Below are positions 18,679 to 28,871 of a stretch of DNA of 64,000 nucleotides, piece after piece. This stretch comes from Neoscytalidium dimidiatum. Its lineage: Eukaryota; Ascomycota; Dothideomycetes; Botryosphaeriales; Botryosphaeriaceae. The notes under the pieces are model-generated. The model ran no database searches, was not told where the DNA came from, and saw nothing but the letters and a program-made list of their open reading frames with translations. The position numbers and the translations under genes are program-made. Positions within the stretch are counted from its first letter, which is position 1. The number at the start of each line of letters is the position of its first letter. The DNA lies in the NCBI GenBank assembly GCA_037367355.1, contig JAVSCG010000040.1, positions 62,001 to 126,000 on the forward strand. Reading direction: 5' to 3'.

Positions 18679-19839
18679 TCTATATAGTAGTAAATAAATA
18701 TAATATTTATACTCTATTATATATAAGAAGCAACTACTCATATTCTCTAATATTTAATAAAGGAAAGGTAGATATCAATACTCATAAGCGTAAAGATCTA
18801 TAAAGGTAATTACTAATAACATACTCCATATGTTTGAACATATATACAGTTGAATTACAAAATTACAAAGATGAACTAGACGAGAGAGAAGTCTACCATT
18901 CCAGCACTTGGATTTAATCAAAAATAAAGCTGAAGACTATAAAACTTAGTTTCATACACAATCACAAAATATGAAAGTAAACTAATTATCCCGGATGCCA
19001 CAAAAAGACGTACTATCTATATCCGGTAGGGTTAACTGAGCATAGTTTGGAAAGTTACTTCCAGATAGGATCAATCGCTATACTCTATCTTCCTCTTCAA
19101 TTTTCTTTCCCCATCATTTATATATATATAAATGACTTAAAAAAAAATTCAATAAAACTAATTAAAAAAGTAAATAAATAATTAAGACTATAAAAATATA
19201 ATAAAGCACTCCTATAATTAATTAATAAAAAAAATCAATAGATAAAAAAAAATATTTATTTTTATTATATGGTATAAAGTCTACCAATTTTAGCCCTCGG
19301 ATTAATATATAACTATAAATATTTATTTACAATTATGTATAATAATTTCGTCTTTGTTGTAAAGATGTATAAAATTTTTTTAAACTTTACGTATATACAC
19401 GAAGGTTTAAACTATATTTATAATAAATAATAAGTAAAAATATAAGTGATTTTAGCTCCAACATCTAAATTTTTTATTTATACGCACCTACCTCCCTCAT
19501 TTCATTAATGAAGAGGTATAGTATATAGACCCTCACTCTTAGCAGAAATACTAGTAATTTGAAAAAAAAAAATAAAAAAATCAGTAAATACTAACCTTAC
19601 AAATTACTTTTTTTTACAACAACTAAAAAAAATTGTATATCCTTTACAATATATATATTTACCACCTATAAAATGAGTGTTTACACTAAATTATACAACA
19701 TATAGATAAATATTTAATATAAAGATGAGGTACCTATAGGCTTTATTTTTTTGTTACTAACAAATACGAAAATTCGAAATTATATAATGCAATAAAAAAA
19801 AGAATTTTTATATGAAAAATAAAGAAATTATACTAATGT
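18679..19839. other. AT-rich spacer with two structured islands
   Basis: Mostly poly-A/T. Two islands stand out. One at 18880-18915 looks like the 5' half of a Leu-type tRNA. The other at 18985-19095 is GC-richer, with repeated ATCCGG words (atcccggatgcc, atatccggtagggttaac). I do not recognise the second; RNase P RNA was considered but could not be supported. Confidence 0.4.
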
Positions 19840-19911
19840 AAGGCCAAAGTGAGTTGAACACTTATCTGAGCTATCATGAGCAGCTTGCTTTACCTATTAA
19901 GCTATAGCCTT
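19840..19911 (-). tRNA. trnM: tRNA-Met (CAU), second
   Basis: The acceptor is AAGGCTA/TGGCCTT. The anticodon arm AGCTG-CTCATGA-TAGCT gives CAU. The T arm is AAGTG-TTCAACT-CACTT. Three CAU tRNAs occur in the window; one may be initiator and one may read AUA after modification, but these cannot be told apart here. Confidence 0.85.
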
Positions 19912-19958
19912 AAAACATAATCCAGATATTTTTTTTAATCTTGCAAATATTATGTATA

Positions 19959-20031
19959 AGCCCAGTACGAGATTTGCACTCATATCTTCCGATTACAAAA
20001 CGGGTGCATTACTATTATGCAAACCAGGCAT
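19959..20031 (-). tRNA. trnT: tRNA-Thr (UGU)
   Basis: The D arm GCAT...ATGC is clear, the CCG...CGG stem closes a loop centred on UGU, and a T arm AGTGC-AAATCTC-GTACT is seen. The acceptor strands GCCTGG/CTGGGC overlap the T stem, so the ends are uncertain. Confidence 0.7.
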
Positions 20032-20068
20032 GTTTAAAATTTATATATTCTATCGCACGTAGAAATAA

Positions 20069-20138
20069 TGCGGACAAAGGATTTGCACCTCTATATACTG
20101 GGCATGAACCAGTTATGTTACTATTACATCAATCCGCA
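20069..20138 (-). tRNA. trnM: tRNA-Met (CAU), third
   Basis: The acceptor is TGCGGAT/GTCCGCA. The anticodon arm ACTGG-TTCATGC-CCAGT gives CAU. The T arm is AGAGG-TGCAAAT-CCTTT. It lies just downstream of the rnl 3' end. Confidence 0.85.
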
Positions 20139-20169
20139 TAAAATGATATTTTCGATAAGTATGTTATTT

Positions 20170-20605
20170 AGTTAATAATAATATTAGTACTTTATACCTA
20201 AAAGAATTAAAACTCTTTCAGCTAAAGCCTATAAATACTTAAAAAGTAATATTCGTAGTATTCCACTACATATATTTAAGAGTATCCTAAGGTAAGTTTC
20301 GTGCCTATATGCATTCAGCACTTATCTTTAACTAACATAGCTTTCCTGCCATGCCTATACTATAAATATATACTTGAGTAAAAGCAATACCCATAATCTG
20401 ATTAATCAGATTATTTTTTTTTTCAATTTTCTTTCTTTCTTTCAGAAAGAAAGATCAGGCAAAAGCCAATGACTAATATTAAGCGTATAAACAACAGGTA
20501 AACCAGAGGTTAACATACCCAACTCCTTTCGTACGAAGGGGCTATCCTTATTTTACTCTAATTTCCTCTAGAAGATAGAAACCATACTGTCTCACGACGT
20601 ATTTA
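20170..20605 (-). rRNA. rnl: rnl exon 11 (3' end)
   Basis: Starts with TAAATACGTCGTGAGACAG (E. coli about 2585) after the intron-ending G at 20606. It includes CGTACGAAAGGAGTTGG (sarcin-ricin region neighbour) and GATAAGTGCTGAATGCAT (domain VI). The 3' end near 20170 is estimated from the last recognisable helix. An AT hairpin with a gatcag flank (20431-20465) is an extra element inside a variable region. Confidence 0.85.
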
Positions 20606-22031
20606 CAATTTGTTATAGGATTAGAGTTAGTCTAATCTTCAACAGATTTCGCTGTTGTTCAGACTATGTCTTACAATCATTATTATTATTTAGCTATTAT
20701 AATTTATTAAAGAGAAAATAAGAAAATATTACGAAATGCCATAGAATGGTATAGAAACAATAATATGTTAACTATTTACTATTCTACAAGCATATATTAA
20801 ATTAGACCTTTTATTTTACAATAATCAAAAGAATCTGTATCAGATTGTACCACACCTAATTTGTAGTACATAAAAGGGTGCATATGAGGTAAAACAAGAT
20901 CTCTTATTTTCGTAAGTTGATCTTTACCTATTACTAGCATATATTGATCACTTCTGTCATGAACAGCACGAATCAAGATATTTAATTTAGAATTAATAGC
21001 GGAAGCAAGTCTTTAAACTTCTTCTTTAGTGAAACTATTGGTATAAATTCTAATAATATGGTCTGGAAGTTTAATGTTTCCATCCCCCATAATAAGATGA
21101 GCTAAACCTACTGGAGTAATTAACTCTTCTATATTGACAGGTATACATTTAACAAATTTTCCTGAGTTTAATTTATAAAACATATTATAATAATACACAA
21201 ATAAAGGTAAACTTTGTGTTTTAAATTTAATAATCATATTATTACTTTTAGTCCCGAAGGGGACTTCCCCCTTTTGGGAAGGCCACTGAAGGGACCTCCC
21301 CGATAGGGGAAGTTTTTTTATTATAAACACTTTACCGGTGGGACCGGTAAGGTCCCTCCGGGACAGGCCCTTTATAATGCGGGACTAGTCACATCAGGAC
21401 TAGAACCTATATAAGGCTCAAATAGATTATATAAATGTAAAAGATAAGATGCATGTTTAAGTCCAAATATAACAGACAGACGGGCTGCACTAGTTATACT
21501 TGATCTTTCCAAGCTACCGTCACTTAAAAGTAATCCAATGAGTACTTCATGTAAGTATTTTGGTAATGTAGCCTTACTACGGTAACTTCTAACATAATCT
21601 TCAAGTTTATTAAGTGAATTTAAAAATCTAATAATTGTTGTTCTTGTCATGGGTTTTAATTAATAATGACTATAATATATTTTCATATATTGTGAATCTA
21701 GTCTATATAATATTAAATACTATTTAATTATTATATTAATGTAGTGACTATCGCTCTTTAAAAGCAGTCCATCACTCTTACAAGTATCTAAAACATACTT
21801 GAGTAAAATATTGACGCAACGAGAGAAATTAAATTATAAGCTAAATAATATATATATATTATAGATTGCATTGGGCACTTATTAAGGTTAAACCTTTAGT
21901 CGTTGAACGTTATTTACTTAAATATCTAAGTAAATCTTCGCTGCAAGTAGGCGTACAATCAGCACGTTGTTCTTGCAATTCACCCAATTTAAATAACTAC
22001 TAATATAAAGTAGAAATTATGGGCTAAAAAT
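20606..22031 (-). other. rnl intron 10 (group I, near E. coli 2584)
   Basis: The exon ends GAGCTGGGTT and resumes TAAATACG. The core is GTGAATTGCAAGAACAA (P), ACTTGCAGCGAAG (Q), CGTTCAACGACTAAAG (R, 21912-21899) and GACATAGTCTGAACAAC (S, about 20670-20655). The HEG lies between R and S. Confidence 0.85.
20797..21650 (-). pseudogene. LAGLIDADG_2 endonuclease with GC insertion and one nonsense codon
   Basis: Begins at 21650. Motif 1 is VLIGLLLSDGSLERSSI. A three-hairpin GC cluster (about 21250-21400) interrupts it after FEPYIGSSPD with a stop. The frame resumes at NNMIIKFKTQSLPLFVYYYN, and motif 2 AHLIMGDGNIKLP is intact. A single TAA at 21013 follows TKEEV where the family continues (RLASAINSKLNIL). 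The natural end is at 20797. Motifs are intact but the gene is broken twice. Confidence 0.8.
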
Positions 22032-22117
22032 AACCCAGCTCGTGTAGCTCTTTAATCGACGAACAGTCGTACCCTTCATGATTCCTGCATTCATGTGGAT
22101 GAGCTAAGCCGACATCG
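22032..22117 (-). rRNA. rnl: rnl exon 10 (86 nt)
   Basis: CGATGTCGGCTTAGCTC to CACGAGCTGGGTT, E. coli about 2500-2584, part of the peptidyl-transferase domain. Boundaries fit group I rules (T at the 3' end, G before the 5' end). Confidence 0.9.
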
Positions 22118-23206
22118 CTAAATTATTAATCCTTAAGTATCCCTAAGATTTAGACTATATCTTCATCCAGTATTCGAGAGTAGAATATTATTCTGGATGT
22201 AGGCGTTTAGTCGTTGAGGGTGTTTATAAAACTTAAACTTCCCTGCTGATTGTAACCATGACTTAGTCATGGCAAGTTCCAGCATATAGCCTACTTCTAA
22301 TCTTATATTGCTATAAGAAATCCCCGATGTCACAATATTTAGTTTTTTTATATATAAGAAGTCTATTAATTTACATATTTTTGTGTAATTTATAAAGAAA
22401 AGATGAATGAACATATTGTGTAATTAACAGCTTAATGTTATCAAAAGAGTTTTTACCTATGTAGAATCGTCCCTCCGGAGGAGGGAGGAATCCACGCCCC
22501 CCGTGGGGGGGGGCTAGATTCTATGATACAATCTATCAGCTCTACCCTTTTTATAATGGATAGAACATTTAGCATTATAAAGATTAGCTAATATTTGAAT
22601 TAATAATTCAACTTCAGCTAAAGTATAGTTATCTGTACATAGAGTAATACCTCCTCTTTTAACTAATTGACCGTCATCACAAATCCAGAAAGCTAATGCT
22701 CTCGGAGTTAACTATTGTTGTAAACCTAAAGGTAATACTTTATTACCATTTGATAAAAACATACTAGCTAAAGGAAAAAGTAACTCAGAATTATGAGTCT
22801 TAAAATAAATAGAGCCATTAACACTATTATATCTAGAATCTTTTCTAGTCCCGAAGGGGACTGTCCCTTTGGTCAGGCCCCTGAAGGGACCTTCCCTCAT
22901 TTTTTTTCTCCCAAAAAAAAATTAGGGAAAGAGTAATACTTAATATCATGTAAACCTACACCTGCATTTTTCAATGTTTGGTATATAAACATAATATAAT
23001 CCTCGTGCTTAGTAGTTTGTTCAAAAGTAATAAATGCTTTATCACCTCCAGATACTCCAATATGAGCATCACCTAATAAACAACCAATTAACATATCTCT
23101 TATATTATAATCAAATTTGATTAAGTTTTTCATTTAAGTAGCTACTAAAGAAATTTTATTTAAAATACACTATCTATTGTGAATAAAAAAATTATTTTTT
23201 TTTTCA
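22118..23206 (-). other. rnl intron 9 (group I, near E. coli 2500)
   Basis: Inserted after GGCACCT and before CGATGTCGG. Q-like AATCAGCAGGGAAG, R-like CTCAACGACTAAACGCC (22220-22205) and S-like AAGATATAGTCTAAATC (22163-22145) lie at its 3' end. The HEG occupies most of the 5' part. Confidence 0.82.
22371..23133 (-). pseudogene. LAGLIDADG_2 endonuclease broken by GC elements
   Basis: N-terminus MKNLIKFDYNIRDMLIGCLL with motif GCLLGDAHIGVS. Motif 2 is FWICDDGQLVKRG. GC elements at 22840-22920 (adding a TAA) and 22465-22515 interrupt the coding sequence, and there is a stop between LGLQQ and LTPRAL. The end is FLYKLHKNM, TAA at 22371. Catalytic motifs are preserved, so decay looks recent. Confidence 0.78.
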
Positions 23207-23257
23207 AGGTGCCAAACTGCGCACTCAATTTGTACTCTCTGGCGCAATTAGCCTGTT
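23207..23257 (-). rRNA. rnl: rnl exon 9 (51 nt)
   Basis: AACAGGCTAATTGCGCCAGA to GCAGTTTGGCACCT, E. coli about 2450-2500. This very short exon lies between the intron near 2449 (omega position) and the intron near 2500. Confidence 0.92.
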
Positions 23258-23479
23258 CAATTTATGTTAAAATAAAGGTTTATCCTTTATTCCTCTTTTC
23301 ACAAAGAGGTTCAGACTATGTCTTCGTAATACTTCAAACTTAAAAATTTTTATCTAATTAAATTATAGATTTTATATGACTTTATATTTTATATATTTTT
23401 TTTTCTATTTCCTGCGGAAATCCCCTTAAGAATTTCTAAGGAAATCCCCTTTATTATCAGGGGATAGAAATAATAAAGT

Positions 23480-23724
23480 TAAGGTAACTTAAATCTCATT
23501 TTAGGTATAATATCTATTAAAGATAAAAAAAAGTAGGATAGCTATCAAATTTAATAACTATAACCTTTTTACTTTTATTAGAACAAACCTCCACCTGTAG
23601 ACCAAATTTAGCCCCTAACTGATCCGCCATGGTAGATACTTCAGACTCTTTAAAACTCTGAGTAATAAGTACAATACTCTTATTTTTAGAGTTTTTATTA
23701 TAATCCAATTTACCTCCATCATCG
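23480..23724 (-). pseudogene. I-SceI-like LAGLIDADG endonuclease, C-terminal part
   Basis: Starts at DDGGKLDYNKNSKNKSIV, as in the second catalytic motif region of I-SceI, and continues NTQSF-like (ITQSFKESEVSTMADQLG). A one-base loss in a T run at about 23527 makes an early stop; the adjoining frame continues SLIDIIPKMRFKLP. The residues normally before DDGG (the LAGLIDADG helix) are missing. Confidence 0.75.
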
Positions 23725-23757
23725 CCTGGAGAGCCGAACTTATTGAAACAAAAAGAC

Positions 23758-24632
23758 TTAATTACGAAGTATCTTTACTATGTAATACTTCTTAAATAAT
23801 TTAACTACACCTTTCTCTTTTTGCACCTTTTCGTTATACTTTAGTGCTTTAATATCACTATTTAAAGCTTCAGCTGCATTACGTAATGAAGAATAGGTTA
23901 CGGTAGTGTTTGTTCTTTCGTCTGTAACCTCTACCTTGATACCCCAAAGGGGGCCAACTTTTTTTATTTAATGCTAGTCCCCAAAAGGGGCAAGCATACG
24001 TTTTCTAGCTGCCATTCTCTGTTCTTCACTATTAGCTCATTTAGCAAGATTTTCTTTAACTAAAGCTATTTGTTCAGGTGTAAATACCCAAGCTTTAAAT
24101 TTAGCCAAAGTCTCTTCTGTATGAGTATAACCTAAAGTTGAGCCAGCAATCTTTAAAATATTGTACTCTGGTTTAAGAAGATCTAGATAGTACTGTTCTC
24201 TTTCAACAGCCTTATTCGGCTCACAATATTCAAGAATTTCGAATTTAAATTGGGAATATCCGTATTTTAAAATCGCTTTACTTATTCTCATATTATTCTT
24301 TGTAAGAGAATTATAATTGAAATAATATCTTAATCTTCTAGCCAGATCTACACTACTTCCAACATATGTTTCTCCAGTTACTAAATTAGTTCATCTAGAA
24401 ACACCTGATTTGTTTCTGTTTTCATCAATAATGTTTTCTTTATTAACATCTGAATTAGTCCCGCGCGCGCAGCGCGCAGGGACCTGTGGGGACCCCAAAC
24501 CCCCCCGGGATAAACTACTACAGGTAAAACTGAAGACATATAAATCGTAATATCGATTAAGGTTGAAAAAGAGCAGGAATAGTTTTGGCTTGTTGAAGAA
24601 GCAAAACTGTGAAGCATATAATTACTACTCAT
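23758..24632 (-). pseudogene. GIY-YIG endonuclease inserted in the I-SceI-like gene
   Basis: The N-terminal leader reads to LPVVVYPG. A GC element (24458-24512) then shifts the frame, and the sequence resumes NKSGVSRWTNLVTGETYVGS (GIY is VSR here), with EQYYLDLLKPEYNILKIAGS. A GC hairpin at 23945-23990 adds a stop after KWANSEEQ. A C-terminal helix-turn-helix module (TYSSLRNAAEALNSDIKALK, then LFKKYYIVKI) follows. This C-terminus resembles that of the GIY-YIG gene at 27807-28871. Confidence 0.75.
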
Positions 24633-25030
24633 TCAATTATAAATGTACGGTAGCATGCTTATTAAATTATTTACCAAAATAAAAACAAATAATGCGTATA
24701 TAATAGGTAAATACATCTGTCCTATTATAACATCTATATTACATACTACTGATCTGTTATTAGATATAACTTTATTGTAATTAGTAACTAATGCTATAAA
24801 AGAAAAATTATATTTACTCCTATTGTAATATATAATCCTATATTTGTTGTTGAAACATGAGAGTTAAAGCTTAAATTTTCTAATAAAATAGTAGTATGCA
24901 TACAAAGATAAAAAATAAATATTATTTAAAATACACCACCTCTACTCTCGTAGAGAGAGAGAAAGGTCTTAGCCGTCTTGTGGCGCCCGAGACTAAAAAA
25001 AATTTAATAAAAAATTATTAGTTTTTTTTG

Positions 25031-25513
25031 ATAGGTGTTAAATGATCTTTAATCAAATCTGGAGTAATAATTTTCTTATTCTAATTATATAAAAATAATT
25101 GAACTAAATAATTAAAGGCTTCATGACTTAAAGTTTGAAATCCTCAATTAAGAACTTCATTACCTGAAGGGCTTAATCTAAGCTTTTCATGTAGTTTCGA
25201 TAAAACCCATCTATCAAACACACTGAAAACATGATGTAAATAAACTTTATGTTTACTTATTTCACTCAAATTTCATTCTAAAAGTTTTACCTTTATTTTG
25301 AGTCTGCAAGCTAGCATCACCTAACATAAGTCCAACTGCTGCTTCCTTTTCAATCTGTGACAAACTACCTAGCGAATCCTTATATTGTTTTAACAATTTG
25401 CTATTAGGTCCTAACCCTAATACCTGAGACTTGCTAATCTTATTTGTAACAGTAGAATGAAACCTTACTTTATTATTTATATTAATATTAGTATTAACTA
25501 CAATATTCATCAT
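25031..25513 (-). pseudogene. I-SceI-like LAGLIDADG endonuclease, N-terminal part
   Basis: ATG at 25513; a mitochondrial-type leader, then QVLGLGPNSKLLKQYKDSLG and motif AAVGLMLGDASLQTQNKG, closely resembling the N-terminal half of I-SceI (omega endonuclease). A TAG interrupts after LVQLFLYN, and the frame goes on to KKIITPDLIKDHLTPI before leaving homology. The rest is at 23480-23724, with about 1.3 kb in between. Confidence 0.8.
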
Positions 25514-26004
25514 AATTTCGTTGTAAAATAATTTTTTTTTTCACTATTACTAGTCCCCTCTCTCTTACAGAGAGAGAGGGGGGACTAGTGTTGGATACAT
25601 TATCCGTAATTTATAATTGGTTTTCTTTAAACTCCAGAAACAATATATAAGAACGTTATTATATACTTTAACATCCCTTAATAAAAAAATTTTTTTATTA
25701 CTTTAACAAAAAAATACAGGCTAATAATTTCTTCAATGAATCAACCTATTTGTATAAATATAAATTTATTTATTTAAGCTTGAAAATTATACGGAGGATT
25801 TTCATGGAAGGATTCTTGTAATAAATAATTACCTTCTAGTCGTTGAACGTCCTTATATTTAAATTTTAATCATTTAATAATCAAATATAAGTTACGCTTC
25901 AAGTTAACTATATAATATTCATTAAAATTAATAGTATTTCTTAAAATTTATCCTCTTTATTACCTTACAATTATTCATTGTAGGAGGACTAACAGTTTTT
26001 TGTA

Positions 26005-26808
26005 ATCCCTAGCGTAGCTTTTTCAATAATACAAGACCTTTCCTTTCTGCGTCTTGCGATCTTATGCCCCGCTTATGCGACTGAAAGACGTGTAAGTCAA
26101 ACAGTAAAGCAAGATTAAGCCATTAAACTTTTGAAGTAAATATCAATATCATTATAAAAATATCTTCGGTTATAAACCAAAGCATACAAATATAACAACT
26201 AAAAACATTATTAATAAATTTAATTAACGTTTTTTTTACATCTATTTCCCATATAGTAAAAATCTTACTTAGATTAAAAAATATAGTTCTAACTCAATAG
26301 AAAAATAACTGAATTAGTTATATATATAACTAATAACAAAATAAATATAGAATATATATATGTCATGTTAAAAATAACATGACATATATATTCTATTGCA
26401 ATATGCAATTTTACAAAATTAACTTTGGATATACCCAGGTACTTTTTATGGGATCTGTGCCCCGCATAAACCGTCCACTAGCAACTGTTTCCCGGGCTAT
26501 TTGTTAAATATCCCCTTTTCCTTTATGGATTATTAATGTAGACTTATTCTTACTACTTTACTCTTCTCTCACAAGCATAGATAAAGTATAGTATTACACC
26601 ACCTTAATCATCTATGCTTGTATACATAAGAAGGTTCGGGATGCGCCGGCCTTCTCAGTATAACGAAATACCGAATTTCATAAAGAATATTCTACCGGTA
26701 TGATAAACTAAGTAAAGGTGTTTCAATTGTATCTCCTCGGCTACCTTATACACTACAACTTGTTCAATCATACCTAATTACTAGCAACAGTAAAGCTGCA
26801 TAGGGTCT
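26005..26808 (-). rRNA. rnl: rnl exon 8
   Basis: From AGACCCTATGCAGCTTTACT (E. coli about 2060) to GCTAGGGAT (2449). It includes GGTTTATGCGGGGCACAGAT and the CATAAGCGGGGCATAAGATC area. A 24-bp AT stem (tagaatatatatatgtcatg...catgacatatatattcta, 26345-26395) expands a variable helix. Confidence 0.9.
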
Positions 26809-26849
26809 GTAGAGATAGGTTGTTTTATTACTAAAACTTCCCCCTCGTG

Positions 26850-26883
26850 GAACCGTACGTGCAACTTTCATCGCATACGGCTC
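26850..26883 (-). ncRNA. group II intron domain V (rnl intron 7)
   Basis: A 34-nt hairpin GAGCCGTATGCGATGAAAGT...GCACGTACGGTTC, with the conserved AGC-like catalytic start and GAAA tetraloop. It differs from the rns domain V (61122-61155) by one base. Confidence 0.93.
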
Positions 26884-27044
26884 GAGCATTAAATTTATAC
26901 ACATATTTAAAGTTTAATTATAATTAAACCAATAAAAAGAAACCAATAACAATAAACCAATAAAAACCACCTTCTATATATAAGAATTGCTGCTGCAAAA
27001 AAAAAGGAGCGATAGAAAAAAGATAATAATTAACTTCTACCTTT

Positions 27045-27805
27045 ATTCATAGAAGCTTTAATATCTTTCATTTTTTGTAATCCTTCAGGAGTATCCTGTG
27101 CTCTTTCAGCCTTTAGTTTAATTAATTTTTTTCAATCTAAATAATCTAAATATTTTCGTGTTAATAACGGATACTTATCAAAAAATTCTGTTACAACAGA
27201 ATGTTGATTAACAACAAATCTATTAACAATACGAGAACTTTTTGCGGCCTCTATATCATTTATATCATATTTAGGTTTTAAATAACCACAACCAAAGAAT
27301 TGAATAAAAGCATTCAGGATACTTACATCATGATTACTTTGTGCTATTTCTAGAGTAGGGGTTAACGCTGTATAAGGTTTTCCTCTACTCATTGTATTAG
27401 CAATACCAAATTGAAAACTACCTTCCCCATCAATGAACGCTTGAACTCATTCATTGTTTAATTTTATAGGTTCAGATTTTTTAAGATGATATCATCTTTC
27501 CTCAAAAGAACGCAAGCTATTCATATTATTTTTAATTAATAGAATATTATCCATAACTTCTTTATTAAGATGACGTTTATCTTTCATAAGTAAAGCTACT
27601 TTTTTAAAATCTAGATAATCTAGATGTTTAGATGTCAATAAAGAATACTTATCTAAATGAGGTATAACATTGTTTATTATATCCTCTATTTTATTAATGC
27701 TAAATTTATAAGCATTTTCTTTTTTATTATCAAAATAAATATTACCACAGCCAAAATATTTCTGCAAATCTAAAACACAAATGCTAGATAAAAAATTAAA
27801 TAGAC
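27045..27805 (-). pseudogene. LAGLIDADG_1 endonuclease, main part lacking motif 1
   Basis: Begins in mid-domain 1 (DLQKYFGCGNIYFDNKK), continues KKVALLMKDKRHLNKEVMDN and has motif 2 WVQAFIDGEGSFQFGI. It ends SMNKGRS. The frame is open to the end. Motif 1 lies upstream at about 28700, in the ORF at 27807-28871. The gene is interrupted exactly between AFKVT and the YFGCG segment. Confidence 0.78.
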
Positions 27806-27806
27806 C

Positions 27807-28871
27807 TTAAACACCTCTAAAAATAGTGACAATATATCTTTTTTTGAAAAGTTTTATTTCACCTTTTTTTTTTAGATACTCTGCTTTTGTTTTCTCATAA
27901 TAGATCATACCGTTAATACAGCAATCTAAAACTTTAGCTGCTTCGGATAAAGAGTCATACATAGTAGTAACATTTTCTTTACTATCATATACCTCAACTT
28001 TTATACGTTTGGCTACGGAATTAATAAGAGCTCGCTCCTTTAATTTGGTAATATGTTCTTCACTGTAAACTCTTTTTCCTCTCATTTTTGCACGTGCAGC
28101 ATCTGTGTGTTTGTATCCTGCAGGAGACCCAGCTATCTTTAATATATTATATTCTGGTTGTAGAAGGTCTAAATAATATTGTTCTCTAGCCAGAACATTT
28201 TCTTTTTCACAATATTCAAGAATTTCTAAACTAAAAGAAGAATAGCCATACTTTAATATTGCTTTACAAATTGCCAAATTAGAATCTTTTCCTATAGTAA
28301 TTTTTTTATGATTAAAATAGTGAACAAATCTACCATAAAGAGCAGTACTAGAACCCACATAGGATTTATTATTTTCCAAGTTTGTTCAACGATATACACC
28401 CGATTTCCCTCTATTATCTTTAAGGATTTCATTTTTAAGTATATCTACGTTAGGATAATAAGCTACTGGCTTTAATCTATTTGAATTATTGCCAGAACCA
28501 GTTGAAATAAATCTTTTGGACAGAACCCTATTAAAACCAAATACCTGACTAGATTTGTGTACTAATCCAACCGAATGTAAAGAGTGTTCTTTACCGGAAG
28601 GAAGAGTTACTTTAAAAGCCAAAGAAATTTTATGCCCACTATTAGTTTTTTGCGTAAAAATAGAAAAATTACCTTCAGAGTCTATTATACCTGTAACCCA
28701 CCAAGGGGCTAGGTTAATATTTGAAGGCAAACAGGATTTGAAATCCTGTTTTTTAATTGAACATAGTGTAGAGTACTCTCTCACTAATTTTGTTCTGATT
28801 GAGATGTTTTGGCATTTAGCCAATTTAAGACCAGTAGAAATTAATAAATTTATATTTTTTAATGTTTTCAT
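27807..28871 (-). CDS. chimeric ORF: LAGLIDADG motif 1 segment fused to GIY-YIG endonuclease
   Basis: A continuous 354-codon frame from ATG 28871. Residues 1-90 are the start of a LAGLIDADG_1 protein (NLAPWWVTGIIDSEGNFSIF, then ISLAFKVT). Residues 115 onward are a complete GIY-YIG domain (KSGVYRWTNLENNKSYVGSS; AREQYYLDLLQPEYNILKIA) with NUMOD3-like and helix-turn-helix C-terminal modules (TMYDSLSEAAKVLDCCINGM; LFKKRYIVTIF). The remainder of the LAGLIDADG gene follows directly at 27805. A GIY-YIG gene thus invaded a LAGLIDADG gene inside a group II intron. Confidence 0.82.

Larger units (their letters stand above)
23258..26004 (-). other. rnl intron 8 (group I, omega position near E. coli 2449)
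   Basis: The exons join as GCTAGGGAT|AACAGGCTAATTG, close to the target of yeast I-SceI (TAGGGATAACAGGGTAAT). R-like ACGTTCAACGACTAGAAGG is at 25856-25838. S-like GAAGACATAGTCTGAACC is at 23325-23305. It carries an I-SceI-like ORF split by a GIY-YIG gene. Confidence 0.88.

Noticed and set aside
18985..19095. Possible RNase P RNA (GGAAAGT word on the plus strand)
   Set aside because: The second half of the conserved P4 pairing was not found, and it would be on the strand opposite to all other genes.
23258..26004. rps3 in the intron near rnl 2449, as in many Pezizomycotina
   Set aside because: The ORF here is I-SceI-like plus a GIY-YIG gene; no Rps3-like lysine/asparagine-rich protein was seen.
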